Position numbers and translations under genes: made by a program. Positions 1-6,734 of a stretch of 6,734 bases of DNA are shown here, piece by piece. The notes beneath the pieces are model-generated. The model had not been told where the DNA came from. It made no database searches and saw only the letters and a list, made by a program, of their open reading frames with translations. Source of the stretch: Bacteroidota bacterium (lineage in GTDB: Bacteria > Bacteroidota > Bacteroidia > Bacteroidales > VadinHA17); assembly GCA_030593185.1 (NCBI GenBank), contig JAUVHQ010000117.1:1-6734 (forward strand), in the 5' to 3' direction. Every line of letters starts with the position of its first letter. The first letter of the stretch is position 1.

Positions 1-1501
1 TTCCGAAAAGAGTTTCAACAGAATCAACAGGTTCATATTCATATTCAGCAAAAAAATAATCATCTTCACTGGTATCAATAACTCCTTGCCGCGACAATAT
101 TCCGGGATATTCAACACAATCAGTATAAATTTGTCCCCCATGGTCAATACACTTGTCCAGTTTACTGTGAAGATCCTCCACATTCCCGCCTCGCCGGATG
201 AATGAAGAAGGAGATTTTATTATCTGTGGATAAAATTCAACCCCCGATTGATAATAAAGCCTGCTAATAACATGTTGGTCAGTTTTCAACACAAATAAGG
301 CATCCGGATTTTTCTTTATCCAGGATTCAAGCATAATATAATCAGTGAACTTAAAATTATTGCGGGGAATTAAACCATATGAAACATTCCAAACTAATAA
401 TGCAATCCCCAAAAGAATCATTGATCTGTCCCTGATTTTTATCTTTGAGAATAATAACAAGAATCCCAGGAAAGGAACCATTACCATAAACTCGGCATTT
501 CCCTCGGCAAAAAATGCAAAAACAATATAAAATACCAGTATAAGTAAATGAGTAATAAAAAATGGGCGATTCATTAGCTCTGTTTTTCTAATCAAAAACC
601 TCTTTTTCATAAAAATAGCACCTAATAAAAATATGGAGACCAGTCCGGGTACGATCCAGAGGATATTTTCCCCGATCATTCGAAAAATATATCCATGAAT
701 CTGTATGAAGCTTCTGATAAAATTTACAGGCGTAAAAAAGAAATTCTCCCATCCGGGAATTTTATCAAATCCCGGAGAGAGGTAATCTCTTAAAGCAAAT
801 TGAAATACCCCGGTAAAATTTTTCTCAAACTCCGGAAGTTTGAATGCCACAATGCCATATACCAAAATCACAGGTACTATAGTAGATGCAAATACAAGTT
901 TTAATTTCCAGGGATGGCGAAAAATGATCAACCCAATAAATAAACCAAACCACCAGAACACACCTATTTGATGGTAAAGAACAGCAAATGAGGCAAGCAA
1001 TCCGCTTATCAGGAGTCTTGGCAAACTTTTATTATTCAAATAATCCTGATAAAAAACAGTTGCACCCAGTGAAAAAGCGAGAGGAAAAAGATATACTTCA
1101 TTTTCTGACGAATAACGCATCACTGCAAAAGAAGATCCTGTAAGTAATAAAATTCTGAAAATTTCTTTTATTGATCGTCCTGTTCTTTTAAGAAGTAAAG
1201 AAAACAAATAGAGGCAGATTCCTCCAATAAATGAATTAGCCATTTTCATCCCCTGAAGAATATTAACTTCTTCATTATTGAAAAACGGCAAATTAAAAAA
1301 GAGACGGAATGTTACATTGTACAACAGGTGGTGAGGATGGAATAATTCGTCACTATATTTAACCGATGCAGCATAATAATATGCATCAACAGAGGAATTA
1401 TTTGTAGGAAATACCAGGTAAAGAATGGTAAAAGCAATTGTTAATAAAGGGATCCAATAACTTTTGTGTATTTGCTTTTGTCTTTTTTGAATATCGAACA
1501 C
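1..1501 (-). CDS. Polytopic membrane protein, putative GT-C-type glycosyltransferase (3' end beyond window)
   Basis: I translated the minus strand by hand and found 500 codons without a stop from GTG at 1501-1499 to the left edge, so the C-terminus is missing. A basic N-terminus (residues 1-14) precedes a hydrophobic helix at about 16-31. Further hydrophobic segments lie near 86-104, 134-151, 162-195, 201-220, 278-298, 314-332, 336-352 and 362-378. The loop after helix 1 has D39, a tyrosine run, D51/E52 and the motif HPHHLLY (55-61). From about residue 380 the chain becomes polar, suggesting an extracytoplasmic domain. GT-C enzymes that use polyprenyl-phosphate sugars carry a catalytic acid in the first outer loop, so D39 or D51 would fit; this role is inferred. 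A polymerase, flippase or other multi-pass protein is possible. Start: TAA lies two codons upstream, and GTG is the only ATG, GTG or TTG codon before helix 1; the first in-frame ATG is at about residue 85. I saw no Shine-Dalgarno sequence. The gene and its membrane nature are well supported, the enzymatic role less so. Confidence 0.72.
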   Translation of the reverse strand, partial: MFDIQKRQKQIHKSYWIPLLTIAFTILYLVFPTNNSSVDAYYYAASVKYSDELFHPHHLLYNVTFRLFFNLPFFNNEEVNILQGMKMANSFIGGICLYLFSLLLKRTGRSIKEIFRILLLTGSSFAVMRYSSENEVYLFPLAFSLGATVFYQDYLNNKSLPRLLISGLLASFAVLYHQIGVFWWFGLFIGLIIFRHPWKLKLVFASTIVPVILVYGIVAFKLPEFEKNFTGVFQFALRDYLSPGFDKIPGWENFFFTPVNFIRSFIQIHGYIFRMIGENILWIVPGLVSIFLLGAIFMKKRFLIRKTELMNRPFFITHLLILVFYIVFAFFAEGNAEFMVMVPFLGFLLLFSKIKIRDRSMILLGIALLVWNVSYGLIPRNNFKFTDYIMLESWIKKNPDALFVLKTDQHVISRLYYQSGVEFYPQIIKSPSSFIRRGGNVEDLHSKLDKCIDHGGQIYTDCVEYPGILSRQGVIDTSEDDYFFAEYEYEPVDSVETLFG

Positions 1502-1598
1502 CGATTAACGATTTTTGATTTAAAAGAACTACTTCTAAATTCATTATTATTCACTATCGCTCATGAGATCACTTCGTTAAGTTCCTTGTTCGATATTC
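1489..1598. repeat. Palindromic repeat with 12-bp perfect inverted arms
   Basis: GAATATCGAACA at 1489-1500 is matched exactly by its reverse complement at 1587-1598, with 86 bases between. Similarity extends outward less perfectly: TTTGAATA-like sequence follows the right arm to about 1608, and a T-run precedes the left arm. The interior is AT-rich and contains no credible gene. The shape, a short non-coding element with terminal inverted repeats in an intergenic gap, fits a MITE-like or other dispersed palindromic element. From memory, sequences of this GAATATCGAACA kind recur between genes in many Bacteroidota assemblies, but only one copy is visible here. It overlaps the first codon of the membrane-protein gene at 1501-1499. 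Confidence 0.6.
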
Positions 1599-1629
1599 GT
1601 TATTCAAATAAAGAACCTTTTTGGGTCTG

Positions 1630-1660
1630 CCTGTCCCGTTCTTTCGGGGGTTTATCCAGG
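1630..1660 (-). terminator. Weak hairpin directly after gcvH, possible terminator
   Basis: Immediately after the gcvH stop codon the minus strand can form an outer CCTG/CAGG stem (1657-1660 with 1630-1633) and an inner CCCG/CGGG stem around the loop AAAGAA (1645-1648 with 1635-1638). The two stems are separated by an unequal bulge. No clear T-run follows, so it lacks the second half of a canonical intrinsic terminator. It may act as a weak terminator, stabilise the 3' end of the message, or be part of a repeat. Confidence 0.3.
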
Positions 1661-2041
1661 TTAGGTATTTATCAGGTCGTTATACTGTTCCGGAGTCAGG
1701 AGTTCATCCAGCTCTGAAGAATCGGCAATTGAGATCTTAATTAACCAGCCCTCACCATATGGATCTTTGTTAACCAACTCGGGCTCTTCTTCAATCTTCG
1801 GATTTATTTCAAGAACTTCACCTGATACAGGCATAAACATATCTGAAACTGTTTTGACAGCTTCAATAGTACCAAAAACTTCTTCTTTGTCAAGCTTTTC
1901 ACCTTCTGTTTCAATTTCCACAAAAACCACATCTCCCAGTTCTCCCTGTGCAAAATCTGTAACACCTATATAAGCGCAACCCTCTTCAACCCTTACCCAT
2001 TCATGGTCTTTTGTATATTTCAAGTTTTCAGGAATTTTCAT
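1661..2041 (-). CDS. gcvH: Glycine cleavage system H protein (lipoyl carrier)
   Basis: This is a complete 126-residue protein, the usual length for GcvH. The H protein is the cytoplasmic shuttle of the glycine cleavage system. Its lipoyl arm takes the aminomethyl group from the P protein (glycine decarboxylase), presents it to the T protein for transfer to tetrahydrofolate, and is re-oxidised by the L protein. The sequence shows the family N-terminus (IPENLKYTKDHEWV, residues 3-16), the GVTDFAQGELGD block (26-37), and the lipoylation site EAVKTVSD with acceptor K63, followed by PVSGEVLEIN (71-80) and NKDPYGEGWL (91-100). A TTG 18 bases upstream also opens the frame, but ATG at 2041 gives the normal family N-terminus. 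The other gcv genes are not in the window. The 427-base gap to sprA suggests separate transcription. I see nothing abnormal in the protein. Confidence 0.97.
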   Translation of the reverse strand: MKIPENLKYTKDHEWVRVEEGCAYIGVTDFAQGELGDVVFVEIETEGEKLDKEEVFGTIEAVKTVSDMFMPVSGEVLEINPKIEEEPELVNKDPYGEGWLIKISIADSSELDELLTPEQYNDLINT

Positions 2042-2180
2042 ATTTTTCGTTTTTAACAATTAATATATTAAAGTCCTCAAAATTAAACAAAAAAAATTAT
2101 TCGTTTAATAATCCTATCAATTTTTTATGTCCATATAGAGTCCGTCTATAAAGTTCGAAAGTTTAAATAAATAGTAAAAT
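2042..2180. other. AT-rich upstream region of gcvH
   Basis: This stretch has no coding potential that I can support. It holds A and T runs, the candidate -7 box, and a small perfect inverted repeat, TATAGA/TCTATA at 2134-2139 and 2145-2150 around a 5-base loop. The inverted repeat could be an operator half-site pair or a small hairpin in a leader. I see no recognisable glycine riboswitch. Confidence 0.4.
2078..2085 (-). promoter_or_regulatory. Candidate -7 box for gcvH (Bacteroidota type)
   Basis: On the minus strand TAATTTTG matches the Bacteroidota -7 consensus TAnnTTTG and ends 36 bases before the gcvH ATG, a reasonable distance for a short leader. I found no TTG -33 element at the usual 19-21 base spacing, and the region is so AT-rich that a chance match is quite possible. 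Confidence 0.3.
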
Positions 2181-2254
2181 GCCACTAAAACACTAAATCA
2201 CTAAGATTCACAAAGGGCTTATTTTCATTGCTTTAACTTTTGTGTATCTTTGCC
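2181..2254. repeat. CACTAA tandem units with imperfect inverted partner
   Basis: Three 8-base units in a row (CACTAAAA 2183-2190, CACTAAAT 2191-2198, CACTAAGA 2199-2206) are followed by TTCACAAAGG. About 30 bases on, CTTTTGTGTATCTTTGCC is an imperfect reverse complement of the GGCACTAAGATTCACAAAG-like left arm. The unit is therefore a tandem repeat that could fold as a loose hairpin. From memory, similar CACTAAGACACTAAG sequences are dispersed in Bacteroidota intergenic DNA. No coding function is apparent. Confidence 0.55.
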
Positions 2255-2292
2255 TACCCCGTAAGTTGAAAGAACTGTAAAATTTAAATATC

Positions 2293-2355
2293 CTTAGCGA
2301 ACTTTGCGACTCCTTTGCGACCTTTGCGTGAACTCTTTACGAACTTTACGGTTAG
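2293..2355. repeat. Degenerate CTTTGCGA direct-repeat cluster
   Basis: Five copies of CTTTGCGA or close variants start at 2302, 2313, 2322, 2335 and 2344, with offsets of 11, 9, 13 and 9 bases. The first two are exact, the third ends in T, and the last two have TTTACG in place of TTTGCG. A further diverged copy (CTTAGCGA) starts at 2293. The irregular spacing argues against a simple slippage array and suits a diverged dispersed element or a cluster of binding sites. It does not resemble a CRISPR array. Confidence 0.6.
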
Positions 2356-2365
2356 TTTTTTTCAG

Positions 2366-2381
2366 TGCATCACTGCATCAC
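2366..2381. repeat. Two tandem copies of TGCATCAC
   Basis: An exact 8-base unit, TGCATCAC, occurs twice head to tail between the CTTTGCGA cluster and the pyrimidine-rich tract. With two copies it may be a chance duplication or the remnant of a longer array. Confidence 0.5.
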
Positions 2382-2390
2382 AATTCTTTT

Positions 2391-2471
2391 ATTCCCTCTT
2401 TTCCATTATTCCATTATTCCAATATTCCCTCTTTTCCTTCTATCCCCTTTACTCCCTTTACTCCCTCTTTA
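2391..2471. repeat. Pyrimidine-rich nested tandem repeat reaching the sprA stop codon
   Basis: The plus strand is almost all T and C with regular A. It holds an exact 14-base direct repeat, ATTCCCTCTTTTCC, at 2391-2404 and 2424-2437. Between these lie CCATTATT twice (2403-2418) and CCAATATT (2419-2426). CCCTTTACT occurs twice (2445-2462), followed by the variant CCCTCTTTA (2463-2471). The last unit includes the sprA stop codon (2469-2471), so the sprA message would end in a purine-rich tract. I see no terminator hairpin for sprA here. Confidence 0.65.
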
Positions 2472-5400
2472 TTGCGTTAGCGTAAACCGAATACTAAATC
2501 CAAAATTGGTATTGGCTGTTGGATAAGAGGAAGCAACAAAAGGATTATTTACCACCCTGTCAAAGAAAAGGCTCAGGTTAAACCGGTCGCTGAGAACATA
2601 ATCAGCAGTTGTCTTAATAGTTACAATGCGCTGTCCTGCAGTTGGTTGGTCAACATCCTCAATCAGCTTTCTGATAATTGTTTTATTATCACGAATAGAC
2701 AGATCAGCTCTGAGATTCAAATCACTTTTTAATTCTCTTTCACTACCACCAAGCCGGATAATAAGTTGAACTTCATCAAAACGATATCCCAGCCCTACGG
2801 TAAATTCATCACTTTTAACTTCGGTAATCTGATTGTTTGATAAACTTAGAGCCAGTGTTCTGGTTTTCTTTAGCTCCAGACGTGTAGTAAAGCTATTTCT
2901 GAAATTAAAATCTACATTAATCAATGGGCTAAACTGTTCATTTATTGTAGCTGTTGCCACTTCATGGCTGGCTATGAAATTATTCTGTACATCTCTTATA
3001 TGGTTCAATCCGTCATCACCTGCAAGATATAACAGGTTAGTACTGTAGGTGCCAATATTAAATGAAGAACGGTAAGCATGGTTAATGGTTATGGAACGAA
3101 GATATTTTTGCACAAAACCAAGTTTTGATAAACCATCATATGTTATTCTCCAGTTTGGCATTATTCCCCATATAGAAGGAAATGGAGTAAGAGATATTTT
3201 TTCGGGATCCCGTCCGGAGTAGGCAGCAAGAAAAGCAGGTATTAACACCTCCTGTGATGTAATCTCATAGCCATCTTTATATTCACCATCACCGGGAATA
3301 TAGCTATTATCAATATTTTCTCTCTTGTCTGCCAACCGTCTTGAGATTACCTTTGTATATTCCTTAAACCGGTTAAAATTTTCTGATTTATACTGGTTAC
3401 TACTTTTTATTTTTTCAAATGCAGTACCCCATATTAATGTTGACATACTAAAGTTCCCGGAAGTCATAATATTTCTTGTACTATCAGGAAAATTTCCATA
3501 TCTGTTTGCAATATAATAGGCATTCTCATTCCGGGAAAACCTTCTGTTTGCTGTCAGGTCTATCCGAAGTCCGTTAATTGGTTCAATTGTACTACGGATA
3601 TTCAAATTATCGGTATGGGTTAGCACAAATGGAGTATTCAGCAAGGTGTCAGTTGTTAGCCAACCATTCCTGACCGCTTTTTCTGCAAAATCCCGATCCT
3701 GGTATCCCATAATAAACAGCCAGCCTGGTGCCAGCTGACCGTTATATTGGTTCATCCCCACGTATTCTGCATGTGGCATGAATCCGGGCAATAATGTGCC
3801 CTGATTCCCTGAATATGAAATTGATATATTTCTCACTCCCATTAAAAACCTTGTTAAATTTTCTGCAATAATCACAACAGGATTTTCAGTTTTCTCAACT
3901 TTACCTTCAATTACAAACCTCACATTATCATAATTGTCACTTGCCGTAAATGTTATTTTCCGGTTATTTTCTACCACTACTTTGCCTGTAATTTCCTGGT
4001 TAGCGTTATCATAAGCTTTTACATCTACATCTTCAGTCATTAGCTTGTGATAAATTGATCTGGGTTCATCAGCTTTTAATTTTACACGTTCTCTCCTGTA
4101 TGTAACAGTCTTATACTCAACTTCTTTTCTGGTTCGGCTCCTGCCGCTGTACTTCCGGTTAATTTTTTTAAGGAATCCTGCCTTGTTATACAGGTTAAGC
4201 ATATTTAACTGACCATTAAGCTGAGTAGTATTAGAATTACGAATTGTATTACCCAGTTCAATATTTAATGAATCCTGAAATACCGGCCCAACATCCCAAT
4301 TATAATTTGCACTATACCTTGCAGTTGCTGACACCCAGCTTAAAAAAGGCAACTTGTTTATCGGGATCCGGTAACTTGCATTGATAACATGATGATACTG
4401 TGTTGTTCTTCCAAAATCCTTCAGGTTGGTAAGTACTGAATCTTTCCAGGTTTCGTAATGATCTTTGTATCTGTCTCTATCCACTCCCCCTTCAGGTTCA
4501 TCAATTCTCGCTATGGTATTAGCTGAAAAGTCTACTTTAAGAGATTTCGTTATATCATATTTAACATCATAAAAACGATTCCATTCAAAATCCTTTCTGA
4601 ATGTGGGTTTAATCTTAAGCAAAGGATTATTAATATTTCTTGTTTTCACCTCGTCATAATGCCGGTACAGGTCAGTTCTGAAGGCTATATGATTAGGGAA
4701 AAGATTAAAATTAAAATCTTTGATTAGTCTGAATGCCGGAGATCTTAGAAACTTAACTTTTTTGAAAGGTGCAATATTTTTTTGGGGTTTATTATATACA
4801 TAACTTATCCCGCCACGATAATTACGTTCCAGGTCAATTTCAGTATTAATATTACTGGAATAATACTCGTTGAATGAATAATTAACCGACCAGTTGGAAA
4901 TATTCCACAAATGGGGTTTCCCTCCAGCCCCACCTATACTTACATTGGTAAGATTAATGCTTTTTCGCCGGGTATAATCCTGAGAGATATTAATAATCGA
5001 ATCTCTTTCTCTTTGGGTTTCAGCATTATCAATGGCGTTTTGTAACGGTATATCCGGATCGAGCGGGTTATATTGTGGATTTATCATTCCTTCAGAATAT
5101 CCAATATAGAGTGGTATCCTGATATTAGCTTTTTTAGGGAAGAATTTGCCTAACTCAAGATTCGATGATATATCATACCTGAGTTCTTCTTCTTTACTCC
5201 GTTCATTCACTTTCTTTTCAATACTACCCCAACCGGGTTTGCTTGTTGATCCTGCCAAATCAATCGTTCCAAAATCAGCAAGTCTGGCTTGCAGCCGGGC
5301 ATTAGCTGCCCATCCCCCTTCTTCATTAAAATCTGTTAAACGTAATTCGTTCAACCACACCTCTCCCGATTTAGGTTGTCCATCATCATATTGAAGGTCT

Positions 5401-6734
5401 CTGCTACGTTTTGGATTCCTCACCCCAATCATGATAGTCCTGATATTACTCATATTTGGATTCCCTGACACTTTCACCCTGTTGTTACCATGGTAATATT
5501 CAAACACATCAGAGATGTTAAGATTGGAACCCTCACGTCTCAACTCCCTGTTTCTTGCCTGCTTTGCTTCCTGGAATATTTCAAGAGGGATATCAAACAT
5601 ATTTTCATCGGGCCAGACAATCTGCCTGTCAGATTCCAAATCGTTATTATATCTTCCACTAGCCGGTGGTGTAAGTTTCAATGATACTTCATATTCATAA
5701 AAATTGTTTTTATAATCAGAACCAAGTCTCATAAATACAGTCAGTTCATCATCGTATAAAGGATCATCAATAAGAGATTCTCCATGCACAAACATCTGAA
5801 TTCGCCGATACTGCCTGATATCAAGACTCACATTCTTAAAAGCTGCTTTTGCATCTCCATCTTCAAGATTATGGACCTTTAGCACAATTGATTGCTCATT
5901 TAATTGCCTGAGTTGCGGATTAGTAGGATCAATTACCCTGCTTATCCCCGGTGGTAATATATAATTAACAGGTTTTTTATGAGCATTCTCTTCAATGTTT
6001 ACAGATGAAATTTCAAACCTTGCCTCTACCGGTTCAGGTATTGTAATTCTCTCTCCACCACCAAGAAGAGATAAATTATATTTTCTCCATTCGCCTCTGA
6101 CAAGATCAAGTTTAGCAAATCGCAGGTTAATCTTTTCCTGAAAGCCCCGGAGATACATTCTCAGGAACCTTATCGATTTGAAACCCTGAATATTTCCCAT
6201 TACATTTTGATAATCATTTAATGGTATTCTGAATTGATACCAGTCCACTTCAGATTTCTCACCATTGGCAAAAGTAATTGTAGCATGCCTGACATCAATA
6301 ATATGGTTTTTCCCAATCTCAAGATCCTGTGGTCTGAGGCTAACATGATATTGATAGTAACTCTCAGATTCACTGAGAGTATTGTCACGGTTAATATCTT
6401 CAACATTAGGTAATGTGGAGCCGGTTGTTGGATATGATTCAGTCGACTGTTCTGAGGTTGGAGAATTTCCTTCAAGTCCGTTATAGTTTTTATACCGTTC
6501 AAGAATACCCAGTCTTAAACCATCATAATCACTTCCCCTGAAATAATGAAAATCATCGCTTGAAGGATCATCAAGAAATTCAGTAAATACTTCAGGACTA
6601 ACTATTGTTTGCAACGAATCAAGGTAATCAATAAAAAAATCGGATTCATCCTCATTCCTGAGTCCATCAAGTCCCACATCCTGATACCGTCTCGAATTAG
6701 GATCATTATCAAAAGCATTAACCAGTGACTGTGT
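2469..6734 (-). CDS. sprA: Type IX secretion translocon SprA/Sov (C-terminal 1421 residues; N-terminus beyond window)
   Basis: SprA (Sov in Porphyromonas) forms the very large outer-membrane beta barrel through which type IX cargo proteins with C-terminal signals leave the cell; PorV and a plug protein bind it. It is also needed for gliding where that exists. The frame is open to the right edge, so roughly 40% of a typical 2300-2500 residue protein is missing. Numbering from that edge, residues 8-24 (FDNDPNSRRYQDVGLDG) are a family signature. A WYQFRIP block and a LRFAKLDLVRGEWRKY block follow, within repeated SprA N-terminal-type domains (Pfam SprA_N). VWLNELRLTDF at about 456-466 opens the best-conserved block, through GGWAANARLQARLADFG and LELGKFFPKK to NPQYNPLDPDIPL near 563. 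A charged insert lies near 855-950. Alternating beta-barrel sequence then runs to the terminus GFSIRFTLTQ, so the C-terminus is intact. GTG at 6677 opens the frame internally but lies inside the conserved NDPNSRRYQDVGLDG motif and is not the start. No frameshift or broken motif was seen. Confidence 0.96.
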   Translation of the reverse strand, partial: TQSLVNAFDNDPNSRRYQDVGLDGLRNEDESDFFIDYLDSLQTIVSPEVFTEFLDDPSSDDFHYFRGSDYDGLRLGILERYKNYNGLEGNSPTSEQSTESYPTTGSTLPNVEDINRDNTLSESESYYQYHVSLRPQDLEIGKNHIIDVRHATITFANGEKSEVDWYQFRIPLNDYQNVMGNIQGFKSIRFLRMYLRGFQEKINLRFAKLDLVRGEWRKYNLSLLGGGERITIPEPVEARFEISSVNIEENAHKKPVNYILPPGISRVIDPTNPQLRQLNEQSIVLKVHNLEDGDAKAAFKNVSLDIRQYRRIQMFVHGESLIDDPLYDDELTVFMRLGSDYKNNFYEYEVSLKLTPPASGRYNNDLESDRQIVWPDENMFDIPLEIFQEAKQARNRELRREGSNLNISDVFEYYHGNNRVKVSGNPNMSNIRTIMIGVRNPKRSRDLQYDDGQPKSGEVWLNELRLTDFNEEGGWAANARLQARLADFGTIDLAGSTSKPGWGSIEKKVNERSKEEELRYDISSNLELGKFFPKKANIRIPLYIGYSEGMINPQYNPLDPDIPLQNAIDNAETQRERDSIINISQDYTRRKSINLTNVSIGGAGGKPHLWNISNWSVNYSFNEYYSSNINTEIDLERNYRGGISYVYNKPQKNIAPFKKVKFLRSPAFRLIKDFNFNLFPNHIAFRTDLYRHYDEVKTRNINNPLLKIKPTFRKDFEWNRFYDVKYDITKSLKVDFSANTIARIDEPEGGVDRDRYKDHYETWKDSVLTNLKDFGRTTQYHHVINASYRIPINKLPFLSWVSATARYSANYNWDVGPVFQDSLNIELGNTIRNSNTTQLNGQLNMLNLYNKAGFLKKINRKYSGRSRTRKEVEYKTVTYRRERVKLKADEPRSIYHKLMTEDVDVKAYDNANQEITGKVVVENNRKITFTASDNYDNVRFVIEGKVEKTENPVVIIAENLTRFLMGVRNISISYSGNQGTLLPGFMPHAEYVGMNQYNGQLAPGWLFIMGYQDRDFAEKAVRNGWLTTDTLLNTPFVLTHTDNLNIRSTIEPINGLRIDLTANRRFSRNENAYYIANRYGNFPDSTRNIMTSGNFSMSTLIWGTAFEKIKSSNQYKSENFNRFKEYTKVISRRLADKRENIDNSYIPGDGEYKDGYEITSQEVLIPAFLAAYSGRDPEKISLTPFPSIWGIMPNWRITYDGLSKLGFVQKYLRSITINHAYRSSFNIGTYSTNLLYLAGDDGLNHIRDVQNNFIASHEVATATINEQFSPLINVDFNFRNSFTTRLELKKTRTLALSLSNNQITEVKSDEFTVGLGYRFDEVQLIIRLGGSERELKSDLNLRADLSIRDNKTIIRKLIEDVDQPTAGQRIVTIKTTADYVLSDRFNLSLFFDRVVNNPFVASSYPTANTNFGFSIRFTLTQ

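Noticed and set aside
345..530. Plus-strand open frame of 61 codons
   Set aside because: It lies opposite the continuous 500-codon membrane-protein frame and shows no family features, so it is a shadow.
1350..1544. ATG at 1544 on the minus strand as a start for the membrane protein, by way of a frameshift
   Set aside because: Its frame differs from that of the membrane protein and stops after about 50 codons. It begins inside the repeat, and nothing indicates a sequencing or programmed frameshift.
1466..1717. Plus-strand open frame of 83 codons spanning the gap and the end of gcvH
   Set aside because: It crosses the palindromic repeat, the hairpin and the 3' end of gcvH, and its translation looks like repeat sequence read as protein.
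2057..2059. TTG as the start of gcvH
   Set aside because: It would add six residues not usual for the family; ATG at 2041 gives the standard N-terminus.
2042..2180. Glycine riboswitch upstream of gcvH
   Set aside because: The region is very AT-rich, and I could not find the conserved G-rich core or paired stems of that riboswitch.
2181..2471. CRISPR array
   Set aside because: The repeats are 8-14 bases, variable, and separated by gaps too short and irregular for spacers; no cas gene is present.
6218..6502. Minus-strand open frame of 94 codons within sprA
   Set aside because: It overlaps conserved SprA sequence in another frame and has no recognisable features.
6675..6677. GTG as the start of sprA
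   Set aside because: The frame stays open upstream to the window edge, and the codon sits inside a conserved SprA motif.

Overview
The window looks like a chromosomal segment of a low-GC member of the Bacteroidota. The main evidence is a long, clear SprA (Sov) gene. SprA is the outer-membrane translocon of the type IX secretion system, which is known only from the Bacteroidota and close relatives. AT-rich intergenic DNA with short imperfect repeats and the sprA-gcvH gene order agree with this. The genus cannot be named from the sequence alone. All three genes lie on the minus strand, so transcription runs from the right edge to the left.

Layout in the direction of transcription: (1) 6734-2469 is the C-terminal 1421 residues of SprA; its N-terminal part lies beyond the right edge. 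(2) 2468-2042 is a 427-base non-coding gap packed with at least three kinds of short repeat, followed by an AT-rich upstream region for gcvH. (3) 2041-1661 is a complete gcvH, the lipoyl carrier of the glycine cleavage system. (4) 1660-1502 is a short gap with a weak hairpin right after the gcvH stop and a palindromic element of about 110-120 bp. (5) 1501-1 is a 500-codon open frame for a polytopic membrane protein, probably a GT-C-type glycosyltransferase, that runs off the left edge. It has no ATG near its N-terminus, and its only plausible start, a GTG, lies at the edge of the palindromic element.

The genes are not one pathway. SprA moves cargo proteins across the outer membrane, GcvH serves one-carbon and glycine metabolism, and the membrane protein probably handles a lipid-linked sugar at the inner membrane. 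The sprA-gcvH order is, from memory, common in Bacteroidota. Here the repeat-filled gap suggests gcvH has its own promoter. I found no RNA gene, CRISPR array, transposase or phage gene. The points most worth a second look are the repeat that seems to supply the start of the membrane-protein gene, and the stack of different repeats between sprA and gcvH.
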